Assembly: GCA_002914845.1 (NCBI GenBank) | Contig: JXTC01000514.1 | Span: 62,001-126,000 of the forward strand | DNA: 64,000 nt | DNA from: Trema orientale | Lineage: Eukaryota > Streptophyta > Magnoliopsida > Rosales > Cannabaceae | Direction: 5' to 3' | Shown: positions 27,501 through 39,394 of the stretch, piece after piece | Layout of the letters: every line of letters begins with the position of its first letter | Numbering within the stretch: the first letter of the stretch is position 1 | The notes under the pieces: model-generated | Database searches by the model: none | Told to the model about the DNA's origin: nothing | The model's input: the letters and a program-made list of their open reading frames with translations, nothing else | Program-made: the position numbers and the translations under genes

Positions 27501-27883
27501 GCAGCTCGATTCTTTGCTGCATGCAGAAAATCATAGAATAAATAATCAAAGCAATTCGACTTTGCAACGTGGAAGTAACCCACTTTTGCAATGTCTTGGT
27601 ACTTAAAAATATAAAACCTTGCAAGGATATTCCATCTTCCTTTTTGCAAAATTTATCATAAAAAACCAAATTGCTACTTTTGTTCTAAAATTTTTCTAAG
27701 TAGACTACTATGAGCATTCATCATGACAACCGCCATAATCTTTTTATACTAAGATTTAGTACCTTGGAGAGTGGCGCCACATCCACCGCACTTGTATACA
27801 TTAAATTCTGGCAATTCAGGAAGAACCAACCGACATTTAGGACACCTAACTAGCCGAACCTTAGTAGTTGATTCACTCGCCAT
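24509..27883 (-). CDS. EDR4: EDR4-like protein with two zinc-ribbon motifs
   Basis: Exon 1 is 27763-27883 (start MASESTTKVRLVRCPKC) and exon 2 is 24509-27516, joined in phase to give 1,042 aa. The N-terminal ribbon has CPKC (14-17) and CGGC (32-35), followed by an AKNR segment usual in this family. A Glu/Asn-rich tandem repeat covers about 150-370, then an Arg/Ser/His-rich linker, then a second Cys-rich part (about 823-875, YNCFKLLQLP then RLRCGACL), the DUF3133 ribbon. This layout is that of ENHANCED DISEASE RESISTANCE 4 (At5g05190) and its relatives, reported as negative regulators of EDS1/salicylate-linked powdery mildew resistance through EDR1 and clathrin traffic; the role here is inferred. 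The acidic repeat looks longer than I would expect. Confidence 0.88.
26520..27190 (-). repeat. Acidic tandem repeat inside the EDR4-like gene
   Basis: On the minus strand this codes repeated units of the type NEELAHSDIEEFAH and NEIEECEVNGNEE, with 12-base to roughly 100-base periodicity and several nearly identical longer blocks (e.g. around 26805-26845 and 26985-27025 on the plus strand). The frame stays open throughout, so copies changed in multiples of three. Confidence 0.85.
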
Positions 27884-28998
27884 GATCCTCCAAATACTTG
27901 GCAGTTACCAGAGACAAGTTTAAATCAATGATTGGATCCACCCATATAAACAACCTGCAAATGGAAAGGCATATTAATCAGAGAACAGATACTAAAACTA
28001 CAAATAAAAACAGATAAGACTATATTTAAGACATTTAGAGAAGAAAAACCTATGAAACAAGGGTTTATATCTAAAGTTTGTGGTTGTCTTTGAGCAACAT
28101 CATTGTGACCACTTCAAAAGCCAAAATAGGCCAAACGCCATTTGATTTGTTATTTCTTCTTCTTCATACATCTCCCATAACGGGTTATCTTCCCAACCAT
28201 ATTTCATTAATAGCATTCATTTCATTTCTTTTCTTTCTTTCTTTGTTTTTAATTTTTTTTAAAAAAAATAAAAAATAAAAAAAATAAAACAACCCCAATT
28301 AATTTCAGGTATATATGGAGTCAGTGCAACCAATCAAAATAATTAATTTTAGAAAGTGCAACAAATGAATTTCACTTTTTTAATTGCTAAACTACTCAGA
28401 GCATCTGATCAAATAAGAACAATAATAATAATATTAAATCATTCACCAGGGTTTTTGAAGAACCAAAATTCTATAACAAGACAGAGAATGTTGGGAGCAA
28501 GTTTAACTTATACCCATACAAAAATTTTAAATGGTAAGTCCAAAAAAAAAAAAAAAAAAGAATCCTTTAAAGGGACCAAATCTAATGTGGGAAATAATTT
28601 GAAAAAAGAGGGAACAAAAAAACCAAAAATAACTGCAGCATAGATCAGAGACCAAACAAGACGCATATGAAATATGAATCAAAAGCTCATAAAGATCTAA
28701 GAAAGAGAGAAATGAAAATGCTTAAATTAAAACCTAACCTTTTTTTTGCCCTTTGTAGTAACAAACAGAGCTATACAGTCAAACTCAATCTCATCCAGTA
28801 ATTCTTCCTTTTATAGCCAAAAAAAAAAAAAAAAGGTTTTGGGTTTCGGAAAAAAAAGAAGAAGAAGAAAACCCTACTGTGTCTTCTTCTCCAATTTCCT
28901 CAAATCCTTCTTCTTCTAAAGTCTCTGCCGTGCTAAAGAAGCCTCGCCATGGTCAACGGTCAAAACTCCCCCTACTTGACCACAAACGCTAAACTTCA

Positions 28999-29029
<31 letters not shown>

Positions 29030-29260
29030 AGACTGACCAGACCACTCTCGAGTCGTTCCTTCAAATAATAAAAATTAAAAAAAACAAAAAACACACACAC
29101 GAGAAGAAGAAGAAGAGGAAGACGAAAGCAAAAAACTGAGACAGAGAAGCTGAAGTCGGCGCCGATGTTGTTTAAAGCCACGTTGATGACGTGTCATCCT
29201 ACGTGTAGTGTACCCCCTCTCTCTCCACTGTTGACCGTTTTATCTTTGGTTCCGTTATTT
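27884..29260 (-). promoter_or_regulatory. 5' leader, probable leader intron and promoter of the EDR4-like gene
   Basis: Reading leftward, a possible donor AAAAG|GTTAGG near 28739 and an acceptor TTTGCAG near 27955 suggest a ~780-bp intron in the 5' UTR, common in such genes but inferred. A (CT)n run lies at 29004-29029. A bZIP-type site TGACGTGTCA lies at 29187-29196 within near-palindromic arms GATGAC/GTCATC. The short frames at 28078-28278 and 28356-28643 are low-complexity and unlikely to be genes. Confidence 0.5.
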
Positions 29261-29371
29261 TTCCCAGTCAACCAATTCTTTTTTTTTTTTTTTTGGTATT
29301 AACGGAAAATTAAGAATTAAGTTTTATAAGCAAGAAGAGATGGCTTTCATTATCATCTATCTATCTATATA

Positions 29372-29965
29372 TCTATATTAAGCCTGAAGCTCAAAACTCT
29401 GATAGCCTCTTTGATCACCATTTTATTTTAAAATTTTTAGAAAAATCTTAATTTTTTCATGATATGATTGGTCCTATCATTATTTTTCTTTGCTATGATT
29501 GGTTGTAATATATACATGTATTATATAAAATTATATTTAATTTAATATTAATGATATCTTATAATAAATTTAGTTCATCGAATCAAACAAATGATTGTGC
29601 TACATTCGTCTCATCAAAATAAATATAGAGAGAGATAAAAACATAATTTAATGTTTTATAAAATATTATATTTAATTTAATATTAATGATTACTTATATT
29701 AAATTTAGTTCATCGAACGTCAAATACATTCGTCTCATCAAAATAAATAAAGAGATAAATATATTTTTTGATGTTGAAATACATTAAACCTAACTATATC
29801 TTTGATCATTATTCTATTTNTATTATATAATATTGTATTTAATTTAATATTAATGATAGCTTATAATAAATTTAATTCATCGAACAAATGATTGTGCTAC
29901 ATTCGTCTCATCAAACATTTATGCAATATTAATACAACTCGCGCAAAACGCGGTATAACGACTAG
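29372..29965 (+). mobile_element. Non-autonomous Helitron
   Basis: The element starts TCTATATTAAGCCTGAAGC after an A and ends CTAG followed by T, as expected for A|T insertion. Just before the end, ACTCGCG and CGCGGT form a short hairpin around CAAAA, 11-12 bases before CTAG, matching the 3' structure of plant Helitrons. There are no terminal inverted repeats and no RepHel gene. Inside are three worn copies of a block containing TTTAATTTAATATTAATGAT and ending in ATTCGTCTCATCAAA. One N lies at 29820. Confidence 0.82.
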
Positions 29966-29966
29966 T

Positions 29967-30896
29967 TGTTAATAAACCGAAAACTTCCGTTAATTTATTT
30001 AATTTATTTTCCGGCAAAAAATGTTGGTATTCGTTGGATTGGAAAGTTTTGTCTTCTTACTATAGTTACTCGCCCCAAAATTCAAAGTCAACCGTGGAAA
30101 TGTCTTTGCAGGAGGTGGGGTCACAGACCCAGCTGTGTTGGACACGTGTCAGCTCGTTTGTATTTCTGTTTTGTTCTAGATGTGGGGACCACTAGTTTGT
30201 TTGGAGACGTGAAGGGGGCAGATCCGTCCATTCGGGAGGAAAGCGGCGGTGACCGGGTGTGGTGACTGACAAAGTAACCGCCAATGAGTTTAGTTTACCG
30301 CCCCCAAACTTCAAAAAACTGATGAATGCAGACCAATGATTGGTTATTGAAATTGGTGAAATCGAATACGTTTTCCAAATTTGAATGCACCGACCTAAGT
30401 CCTTATATTTTTTTAAACATTATTTTGGGTTTTGCCGAGAGTGCCTGTGCCAGGGACAATTTTAGTATTTTACAGCTGGAATTTTATTTTATTTTTATTT
30501 TTGTTGTGGGGTTGGGAACTTGAAAGACCCACTCCACCAAAAGAAAAAATAAAAAAAAAGCCTAATTTCTTGGAAGTTTACTAGTGTTTGTATGGAAACG
30601 AAATGAATCAAGTGCAGCCAAACAATCCCAATTTTTATGCCACCTTTGGTCAAACATCATATCTTCTTCGATTTCCTTTCTTTATTCTTTTCTTTTTACT
30701 CTTTTTCTTTTTTTTCTTTTTTCTGACTTTAATTGTGCTTTCTCGGTAAGTCACAAACCAACAAATAATTAAATGAATAATACCAAAAGAGGGTGGGACT
30801 TGGAGGCACTGATACTCTGATAGACGTGTAATACGAAAACTAGAAGAGACGTAGGACATATGGCTACAGCATGACGTATTAGTTACGTGATCTATT
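29967..30896. other. Spacer with a G-box palindrome
   Basis: No gene is supported. GACACGTGTC at 30141-30150 is a perfect palindrome with a CACGTG core. The 99-codon frame at 29966-30265 has no family features and starts inside the Helitron border. A TC-rich tract runs from about 30660 to 30725. Confidence 0.45.
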
Positions 30897-30906
30897 AGTT
30901 TGATTT

Positions 30907-31288
30907 AGGGTTGGCAATATAGGTCATGACACGATAATACGACTCGAAATTCGCACAATTAGCTAAATCTGCTTGACACGAAATTGACTCGAATTGACAC
31001 GATTAAGCAATTTTTTGATAAATTATATTAAATAATTATTTTCAAAAAAAATATTTTTTCATGAATTTCTTATAGATAAAATAAAAAACATAAAGCTAAT
31101 GAACTAGTTTCTCTTACTATAGTAAAACTTAATTAAAAAAATCGAGTAAACTAACAATTATACTATTTATATACATTTTGACCCATCAATCTGCACGTCG
31201 TTTTTATTAAACATGTGACACATAGGTTAACCTGTTAACGACACGATTTAATTAGGTTAAACACGACACGGCACAGATTGCCATCCCT
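30907..31288. mobile_element. 382-bp MITE with perfect 10-bp target duplication
   Basis: AGTTTGATTT occurs exactly at 30897-30906 and 31289-31298. The element ends AGGGTTGGCAAT and ATTGCCATCCCT are inverted copies with one mismatch, and CACG/CGTG words continue the inversion. The 9-10-bp duplication fits the Mutator (MULE) superfamily. No coding capacity. Confidence 0.87.
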
Positions 31289-31335
31289 AGTTTGATTTGA
31301 GGAAGTTACGCTAGTAGATTTATAGTATTAAGTTA

Positions 31336-31613
31336 ATAGGACCAAATTTTGGACCCAATTTAAGTAAATATCTATTTGTCAAATGTTATAGCAAAATATT
31401 CGGAATATATGTTTATATACCAAATATAAAATTTTATATACCAAGTACAAAAATTAATATACTCAGTACATTTCAGTCCAGTAACTGAAATTAGTAGATA
31501 AACATATCTACCAAGTATAAAAGTATATATACCTAGACATTTAGCTATAAAATTTAAAAAATGGACATCTACTTAATCAAATTTAAAATATTGGTCATCC
31601 ACCTAAATTTCTC
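31336..31613 (+). mobile_element. MULE-type MITE, ~290-bp family, copy 1
   Basis: Flanks are ATTAAGTTA (31327-31335) and ATTAAGTTT (31614-31622), a 9-bp duplication with one mismatch. The right end CACCTAAATTTCTC and the inner words TTTAGCTATAAAATTT, TATACCAAGTA and ATCTACCAAGTATAAAA are shared with the copies at 32.4, 36.6 and 57.9 kb. The left end is shorter than in the full copies. Confidence 0.85.
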
Positions 31614-31622
31614 ATTAAGTTT

Positions 31623-32252
31623 TCACTAGATATGTCAGTGTGGTATTGGCCCGCCCATATTAATGTGAGTCTGTATTGGTCTGTTACATATAGTAGAATC
31701 AGGTTGGGCCTCAATAATAGGCCCACAGGCTCGGCTTGACCACATCCAAGATTAGGTTCACATTTAGTTATTATATATATAATTATAAATATATTTCTTA
31801 ATTCAAATTTAAAAAAATCTTAATTAAATATTTTCATTTATATGTTTTTAATGTTATTTATTTACTTATTTTTGTTTCTTTTCAATTTATTCAAATTTTA
31901 GAAGAATATGAATGAGTTTTAGACCTATATTTTAGCCCACATAAGCATATATTGATATTTTAAAGTATAGAATAATAACGAAATTATGCCCACATTTTAG
32001 CCTATATTTGGCCCGCATAGGCACATCTCACTTTGGTACGACCAAGTTAAACTCGCATAAAATGTGGGTTAGGTCTATGGGCCGTCCTGGGCCTTTAACC
32101 CACATTTTAGGCGAGCTAGGCCTAGGCCCGGTACACAGTATGTGTGGGCTTATTAAATATAGGCTGGCCCGACCCACTTACATCTCTAGTTTCACTTCTC
32201 CTCCTCTTCCTCTTCTTCTTCTTCTTCTATTTATTTATTTTTCTAACATTTT
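31623..32252. repeat. GGCCCR-rich non-coding repeat
   Basis: Several copies of CCCACATTTTAG and its inverse, plus many GGCCC words, lie between 31650 and 32185, ending GGCCCGACCCACTTACATCTCTAG, a phrase common at the ends of plant non-autonomous elements. I cannot define both ends. A (CTT)n run follows at 32205-32227. The 121-codon frame at 32008-32373 reads straight through this repeat and is not a gene. Confidence 0.5.
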
Positions 32253-32354
32253 TTATAAGAAAAGGGCTGACCAGGGCAGGGCCTATCCAAGAATGGTTGA
32301 AGCCTTAGGCAAATCCTCCAATGAGGCCTTTACATTTGAGGGGAAAAAAAAAGA

Positions 32355-32588
32355 GAGAAATTTAGGTGGATGACTAATTTTTTAAATTTGATTAAGTAAA
32401 TGTCCATTTTTTAAATTTTATAGTTAAATATCCAGGTATATATACTTTTATACTTGGTAGATATATTTATCTACCAATTTCAGTTATTGTACTGAAATGT
32501 ACTGGATATATAATTTTTTATACTTGGTATATAAAATTTTACACTTAGGTATATAAACATATATACCAGATATTTTACTATAAGCCTC
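32355..32588 (-). mobile_element. MULE-type MITE, ~290-bp family, copy 2 (nested in hAT)
   Basis: It starts GAGAAATTTAGGTGG and ends CTATAAGCCTC, the inverse of the full copies, with shared inner words TATACTTGGTAGATA and TATAAAATTTTACACTT. It is shorter than the 291-bp copies and appears to lack part of one arm. Flanks AAAAAAAGA and AAAAAAGAA are compatible with a 9-bp duplication but are low-complexity. Confidence 0.8.
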
Positions 32589-32635
32589 AAAAAAGAACAA
32601 CAAAGAAATTAGAGAAGTAAAAAAGAAAGAAAGAT

Positions 32636-34609
32636 TTATTGAAAATTTATTTTTCTTACTTTTTGAGATGCAAAGTTATTAATCAAATCTTTATATTCAA
32701 GCCTATCCAACAAATCTTTCTCAATAGACAGCATAGCTAATTCATTTAATCTTTCTTGTGACATGATTGATCTCAAATAAGACTTTATCAGTCTTAGTTT
32801 TGAAAAACTTCTTTCTGCAGAAGCAATTGTCACAGAAATTGTTAACAAAATTCTATAAGCAATAGATACATTTGGAAAAGTATCAACTTTTTAAATGAAA
32901 TTAAGTACTTCAATTAGGCTATTGTTTTGCAATTCCTTTAGCTGAAATCATAGCGGATACTAATCTATTTTTCCTATAGTTTTCAAAAAAGGAAATAAGA
33001 CTCTTTAATTAATGTATAGCAATATCAATATGCATATTCTCACTTAAAAGCTCTTACTAACTAAATTAACAACAAATAAAATATCATACTAAATAGTCAT
33101 ACCTAACAAAAATTCAAAATCCTCTAATTCATAGATGGCTAGATATTTTACTTCACTCTTTATTTTAGGATCATCATTAATTTCTGTAAGTTCATACAAA
33201 GCATCTCTTATGATAGAGCTTGAACTTTAATAGCCTTAACACTTTCAATACAACTTTCTGAATGAGTTTGTGACAATGATTTGACGGTTAAACTAGGTAT
33301 GTTATCTTTTAATGTAATCCATCTCTTAGGAAAAGAAGAAAATAATGAATATATGTGTTGTAAAATTCTAAAAAATGATATAGCTCTAATACAAGATGTG
33401 GCAACATCATAAAATACTAAATTAAGACTATGACAACCACAAGGTGTATATAACGCTCTAGGATTTATCTCTAATAATCTTTTATGCATACCTTGTTTTT
33501 TTCCTTTCATGTGAGACCCATTATCATATCTTTACCCCCTTATGTTATTGATATCAAGTTTTATATTTTCAATTTCTTCAATAAGTTCACTAAAAATGCC
33601 TTTTCCAAAAGTATCATCCACTTTCAAAAATCCTAAAAAATATTCTTTTATTTTTATTAGATTTGTTGAAATATCTATACACTTTAATATGTGGGACATT
33701 TGTTCTTGGTGACTTACATCTGGAGTACAATCAAGCATAATAGAAAAATATTTTGCTTCTTTGATTTTTTTTTTCAAAATTGCACTTTTAACCTTAAGTG
33801 CTAATAACTGAATATTATGTCCCAAGTAATGATTATGAATTTCACCATTTTGAATACGTCGAACATGTTTCTTCATAATTGGATCAAATTCAGAAATTAT
33901 CTCAATGAGACTTAAAAATTCTCATTGTTCTCTTGATGGATTTTTTCGTTATTTTCACGAAATGCCAAATTACTTTTAGCTAAACTTTTTACAAGAGCAA
34001 TAATTCTAACTAAAACATTTCTCCAGTGTTCCTTCTCTTTATTAATTATTTCTTGAACATCTCTATCAATTGGTCTATCTTTTGACAATCTAAATTCTAA
34101 ATCAAACCAAGTACTCATGTTAACTATATGCTCATTAATTATTTCATGACTTTTCAATCTCATACTAAGATTTTTCCAATCTTTAGTTCCTTCGTTACCC
34201 AATTTTGTTATGCTAGATTTCATACTGCTAAACAATTTGCAATAAAAGCAATATACTTTATCAAAATCTTTTGAATATACTAACCATCTCCTATCATACT
34301 TTTCCCAGTTTACTAGTTTCGTCATGTAATGAGTAGTTAAGAAATGCCTATAATTTTCATCTTTAGGAAAATTTATATCACCCTCTCTAGTTGGACCTTT
34401 TTCTACTAATAAATCTCTCAACTTATTATCAATATTTTCACACCTTCCCGGTTATAAATATTAATAGAAATATGACTCAAACTTTCATTTAGATCTCTAG
34501 TTTCCATGTTAATTCTATCCACTTTATTAGTCTTTTGACATTCTTCCTCAGCACTCACACTATCACGTGTTTCATCAATATCATTCTTTATAGGTTTTTC
34601 TACCACCAC
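32636..34609 (-). pseudogene. Broken hAT transposase (TTF zinc finger, DUF4371, dimerisation domain)
   Basis: Five open stretches lie in order on the minus strand: 34418-34609 (N-terminus), 33912-34421 (TTF-type zinc finger, with DKVYCFYCKLFSS and WKNLSMRLKSHE), 33532-33876 (DUF4371-type, [18 protein letters not shown]), 33208-33510 (PCGCHSLNLVFYDVA), 32636-32848 (hAT C-terminal dimerisation domain, SAERSFSKLRLIKSYLRS). They sit in different frames and are split by stops, and most of the section between 32850 and 33200 no longer reads well. This is an inactive copy; the family usually codes one protein of about 700-800 aa. Confidence 0.85.
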
Positions 34610-35530
34610 TTTATTATCTCCTAATTAGATTTTTGTTTTTAGTTATTTCTTCATTTCAGTTCTTTACCTTTCTCTTACTATTTGTACGAAAATTTTCAAG
34701 AGCTCCTTTTTGTGATTGAATTAAACTTTTTATTTTTCTTTTTTTCTTTAATTTCTCATATCCAGATGGATATTTTCTATTAGATATATTTATTTTAATA
34801 TCTTAAGTATAAGAACAAAACAACTATAGATAAGACAATAATAATAGAAAATAAAAATGCTACTCTAAAATTCAAACAACAATATTAATTAATAAATTAA
34901 CAAGAAATAAAGAGTAAGAAAGAAAGATATAACCTGTAAATCAACTTGTGGTGAAACAATTAGGAATGTCAGGAGAGATTGGCAAGAGAGATGGAATTGA
35001 AAACTAAATATAAGTCTTTTTTTTTCTTCGAGTGTGTATTGTAAAATAAAAACAATAGGTTTACATTTATAAGTAAATTTATAAGTAAAACTACAACTGT
35101 ATAACAATACGACACCAACAATATTAAAATTTTAATATTAAAGAAAATTTGTAAAAAATATAATAAATAACAGCCTGACTGAATTAACAACGTTAAAATT
35201 TAACGGGTAAAAACTATGGCCTGTAGCTTCAAGCCAACACAGTTAAAAAAAGAACAATAAAATATACGACTGTTGTTCCTAGATAAATGATTAAAGATAG
35301 CCTACAAAGTCAAGAATCTAGGCTTCTTTATAGCCCACAAAATAAAAAATATAGGCTTTTTTATAGTTTTTAAATTTTTTATTTAATTTTTTCAAAACCT
35401 ACGTTTAGTTAAATCATTTATGTCAAAAAAGAAGTACCTAAAAATATATAATATTAATATATATACAAGGAAGTTTTGGGGCCTTAGGCAAATACCTAGG
35501 CTGCCTATAGGTTCAGCCGGCTTTATAACA

Positions 35531-35842
35531 GGGTAGTCAACCCTTTGGCAATACGTGACATTTGCATCTCTGAACTTCGCCAACGAGAAGGTTAGTTAAA
35601 GACCATTTTAGGCGGGCCTTACTCTATTTGGAGATTGAGCACAACACCCCTAGCCCCACCAAGTGTCTAGTTAGTTAGGTGACTAATGTAGGCTATATCA
35701 TGGGGTGGGAAATGCAAGTACGCCACTCCCAGACACTAAGCAAAGTTCAATAAGGGTAAGCCTCTATAAAAAATCCCTAACCTTCCCTAGGCTCGAACCT
35801 GTGACTTCTGCCTGGCCGCAATCCCCTTAACCATTTAAGTTT
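35531..35842 (-). mobile_element. tRNA-derived SINE
   Basis: On the minus strand a Pol III A box (TGGTTAAGGGG, about 35824-35834) is followed about 30 bases on by a B box (AGGTTCGAGCC, 35791-35801), then a ~250-bp body that runs up to the right target duplication of the hAT element. The sequence does not fold as a whole tRNA, so it is a SINE head and not a tRNA gene. The 3' tail seems to have been the hAT insertion point, which I infer from adjacency. Confidence 0.65.
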
Positions 35843-36019
35843 TCACTTTTAACAGTATTTTTTAATTTGAACTAGCTACTGCTATATGGAAAAATTATAA
35901 TTCTGTTATTTACAATTATAAAAGTTTCCCATTTTATTGTGACTATAGTTGTGGTTATCAGGAGTTCTATAGGTGAAATTATTAGTATATAAGTGTTCAA
36001 AGACCTTTGTTTCTCTATC

Positions 36020-36346
36020 AAGGTTATTGAAGCTGCTGCAGTACTAAATGGTGTGAAACTTGGTATTTCCAAGAGTTGGTTCAAAGTTATGTGTGAAAGA
36101 GACTGCTTGAATGTTTTTAAAGCTTTGAATGGTGATTTTGATACTCTTATATGAGAAGCTCATCAACTCATAGCAACAACCAAAGCTTCCTCATCTAATT
36201 TTGGTACAAATCTTTTGAATGGATAACCAAAATGTTCAACGAGGAGGCACATTGGATGTTTAGAAGGGGTGTAGATAAATTTTGTATAGAATTAGACCAA
36301 TTCTCAACCAGATATAGTGTCTTCCTTAGCTACCAACTGGGTTGAG
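36020..36346 (+). pseudogene. RNase H-like (RVT_3) scrap of a LINE
   Basis: From 36023 the frame reads IEAAAVLNGVKLGIS, CERDCLNVFKALNG, then after a stop and a frame change WITKMFNEEAHW and DKFCIELDQFS. This matches the RNase H-like domain of plant L1-type LINEs and related proteins, where ESD(C)xxxVxxL and (R)xxNxxAHxLA are usual. No reverse transcriptase is nearby, so this is a fragment. It could also be a fragment of a host RNase H-like gene. Confidence 0.5.
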
Positions 36347-36615
36347 ATTTTTTCTAATGATGTTGATTCTTATTGAATATAGTAAAGCTTTTCAACAAAA
36401 AAAAAAAAAAGAAAAAGAAAAGGAAAAAAACCTCTGACCCAACCTACAACCTATAAATATAGATTCATAAACTCATTACCTTTTAAAGAGTATGCAGGAT
36501 AATACCAAAAATAACAAATATTATACTTATATTTTTAACAGGCAAATGCAAATTTGTATTTAGAATTGAAATTTACATAACTAACAGCCTTCATACCATG
36601 TATCCAAAGTCCAAA

Positions 36616-36906
36616 TGGGCTTATAGAAATATGACCAAATTTTGGGCCTAATTTCAGTAAATGTCCCTTTGTCAAAAGTTATAGCAAAATGTACGGTATA
36701 TATGCATATATACCAAGTGTAAAATTTTATATACCAAGTATAAAAAATTATATACCCAGTGCATTTCAGAACAGTAACTAAAATTGGTAGATCTATGTAT
36801 CTACCAAGTGTAAAAATATATCTACCTGGACATTTAGCTATAAAATTTTAAAAATAGACATCTACTTAATCAAATTTAAAATTTTGGTCATCCACCTAAA
36901 TTTCTC
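36616..36906 (+). mobile_element. MULE-type MITE, ~290-bp family, copy 3
   Basis: It spans 291 bp, as does copy 4, from TGGGCTTATAGAAAT to CACCTAAATTTCTC. Flanks AAGTCCAAA and AAATCGAAA agree at 7 of 9 places. The arms of about 90 bp are inverted copies (GACCAAATTTTGG at one end, GGTCATCCACC at the other), and the centre has repeated TATACCAAGTATAAAA and ATCTACCAAGTG words. Confidence 0.85.
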
Positions 36907-36915
36907 AAATCGAAA

Positions 36916-39394
36916 TTAAGGAATGGGAAACTCTGTCTTTCTCAAAGAAAAGTAATGTTAATTAATAAGGAGGGCTATATTTGCAAGTATGGGTCTATTG
37001 CTACACCTCTGTCTACTCTTCTCACACATTTATTTTAACAGATTTTATTATTCTTAAAATAATTTAAATCAAATTCCACGAAAGGACAATATTATAATAT
37101 AATCTCTAAAACAGTGTGAAGTTGTGCATTACGTTGCCTAAATATTGTTTTGAACGTGTGCCAAACACCTCCGAAACTTTTTCTCTCTTCATGTCTAAAG
37201 AATCTATGGAGAATGTAGTTAGTATTGATGGAGAAACTATTATAGCTTGAAAGATTATTTCTTTGATCCAATTGAATTGCAATAGAGGCAAGGAAAGAGG
37301 AATTTAAATTAAGAAGATAAACCCTACTAATTTATTCCTAAAAAGCCCAATACAAGAATCCATAGCCTGAACTCCAAACAATTTTTCATGGTGCTGCGAG
37401 TCTGTAACTCTCATAAAAAAAATCCCTTAATCCTTCAAGATGAATTAAACGAACTCAAGTAGGAATTTTGCAAAGGCCATGACCCTCTGTGGGCGAGGAA
37501 AGCAAATAATCACTTTGAAAAATGAAGGGTAGGAATGGAAAAATTAAGATTTCAAATAAAAATAAAATTTATTTTTGAAAAAAATTGTGTAGGAAGAGTA
37601 AACATGGGTGTGTCAATAGAGCCACCCTATTTGCACCCCCAATTAGTATAAAGGCACCTCTTTTAGTTGTAAAAAGACTAAATTGGACAAATTAATACAT
37701 CTAAAAATTACAAGAATTAAAACACCTCACTACACCCCATTCCTCAATACGTTCTTTAATCTCTTCCACTAATTCAAAAATTAGTCTATCACATGTTTAT
37801 GTTTCTCATTCTTCTCTTTATTTTCCTTTATTTTCTTCTATACACCTCTCTCTCTCTCTCCTTTTTTTTTTTTTTTTGGCTTTAGAGTTTTCATTTTTGT
37901 TTTTTTTCTTTTATTTGGCTTACGTATCATTGTATTTGTACCTAGTTTTTACTTTATTCTATAATTTGTACATTCCCTTTTCTTTATTGATTACATATGA
38001 GTTTTTCCTTCCTTGACTTATTGTTTATTTCCTAGGTTTGGTCATAAAATGCATTTAGAACTGGCCACGATCATTTTAATAAATTAAGTCTTTTATTTGT
38101 TTTTTTTTTCTAGTGGCGAATAGATCATATTTTACTAGAATTATTTATTACAATTTCAATTTTTAGGCCTGGTGTTACATGGGTTTTGCAAGGTATGGTG
38201 ATGATTTGCAATAAGTTTTCGTTTATGTCTTTTTTTTTTCTGCCTGATTTAATTTTTGCATTTTAATAGCAGGTTTTTTAAAACAAAATCCCACTATTAA
38301 ATTAATGGATAGTATCACTTTTATACCTTGTATTTTGATATATTGTTCAATTTGTATCATGTGTTTTGGTTATTATCAACATTGACCAATAAATTTAAAA
38401 TCTGTTATAAATTTATACACTGACATCAATTTAGAGCAATTAATTTGATAAGATGATTTAGTAAACTTATTCTCGAATTAGTTTTTATACTATTTATTTT
38501 TAATTTTTTAATCGTCATCTTGGAAAATTAACTGCTCTAAATTAGTGTTAGGGTATAAATCTGTAATAAATTTCAAATCTGAGGGTCAATATTGATGATA
38601 ACCAAAATACAAGATATAATTTGAAGAAAGTGTCAGAATACAAGATATAAACATGATAATATCCCTTAAAGTAATAAAATTACTTATTATTCACTTTTTT
38701 TAGAAAATGTTTTCTATAATATTATTTTCCTATGTAGAGGTTTTGATTTTATTTTATTTTTTTTATAGTTTCTTTTAATCCGTAATGAGGTGGATTAATT
38801 AAAATTCTCTTTCAAATATTCAAGTGTAAGGTTAAAGTTGTATTAAAAGAAATAATTTAGAAAAGAAGAGGTGTTTTTATATCTAATAGGTGCAAATATA
38901 ATCACCTAATTAATAATTATAGCATCACAATGAAAAAGGTGGCCAACATCCTTCATTCTCCCATAGACGTGTTAGTATATATAATTTTCTCCATTTTTTT
39001 CTTTTTTTTAAAACACAAAATCAAAAATTTTAAACAAAAGATATATTTTAAACTCTTTTGGTCTACAAAATATCCCTTTAAGATCAGCCAAGTTGGCCCC
39101 AAAGAGTCTCAAAAGGGAATTTAACATGAATAGTAGTATTTTGGATTAAAATGACTTTTCTAGAAATATTTTAAAAAATAACTTTTCTAATAATGTCACA
39201 GTCGGTGACTGTAAAATTATGATTTTTTATGCGAATTATGTCACATAATACTTTGAAAACACTAAAAATATCATTTTATAAAACACTTTATTTTAGTCCA
39301 AAACACTAGTAGTCATGTCTATTTCTCATCCCAAAACTCCCAAAACCCAGCCCCCTAAGTGGACGTGTTTGAAAAATTATTACAGCCATTTGAC
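36916..39394. other. AT-rich spacer
   Basis: No gene or named element was found. There is a short CT run near 37845-37862 and long T runs at 37863-37878 and 38099-38110. The short frames at 37106-37291 and 38930-39124 have no recognisable features. Confidence 0.45.

Larger units (their letters stand above)
32261..35522 (-). mobile_element. Degenerate hAT DNA transposon
   Basis: The ends AAAGGGCTGACC and GGTTCAGCCGGC are weakly inverted and are flanked by TTATAAGA (32253-32260) and TTATAACA (35523-35530), an 8-bp duplication with one mismatch. CCTTAGGCAAAT near both ends and AGGCAGCCTAGG-type words are typical of plant hAT termini. The interior carries a decayed TTF-zinc-finger hAT transposase on the minus strand. 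A younger MITE is nested at 32355-32588. The exact ends are a by-eye choice. Confidence 0.72.

Noticed and set aside
29966-30265. A 99-codon frame next to the Helitron
   Set aside because: It starts at the Helitron border, has no family features and no sign of exons around it.
35791-35834. A tRNA gene
   Set aside because: A and B boxes are present but no cloverleaf or acceptor stem can be drawn, so a SINE head is the better reading.
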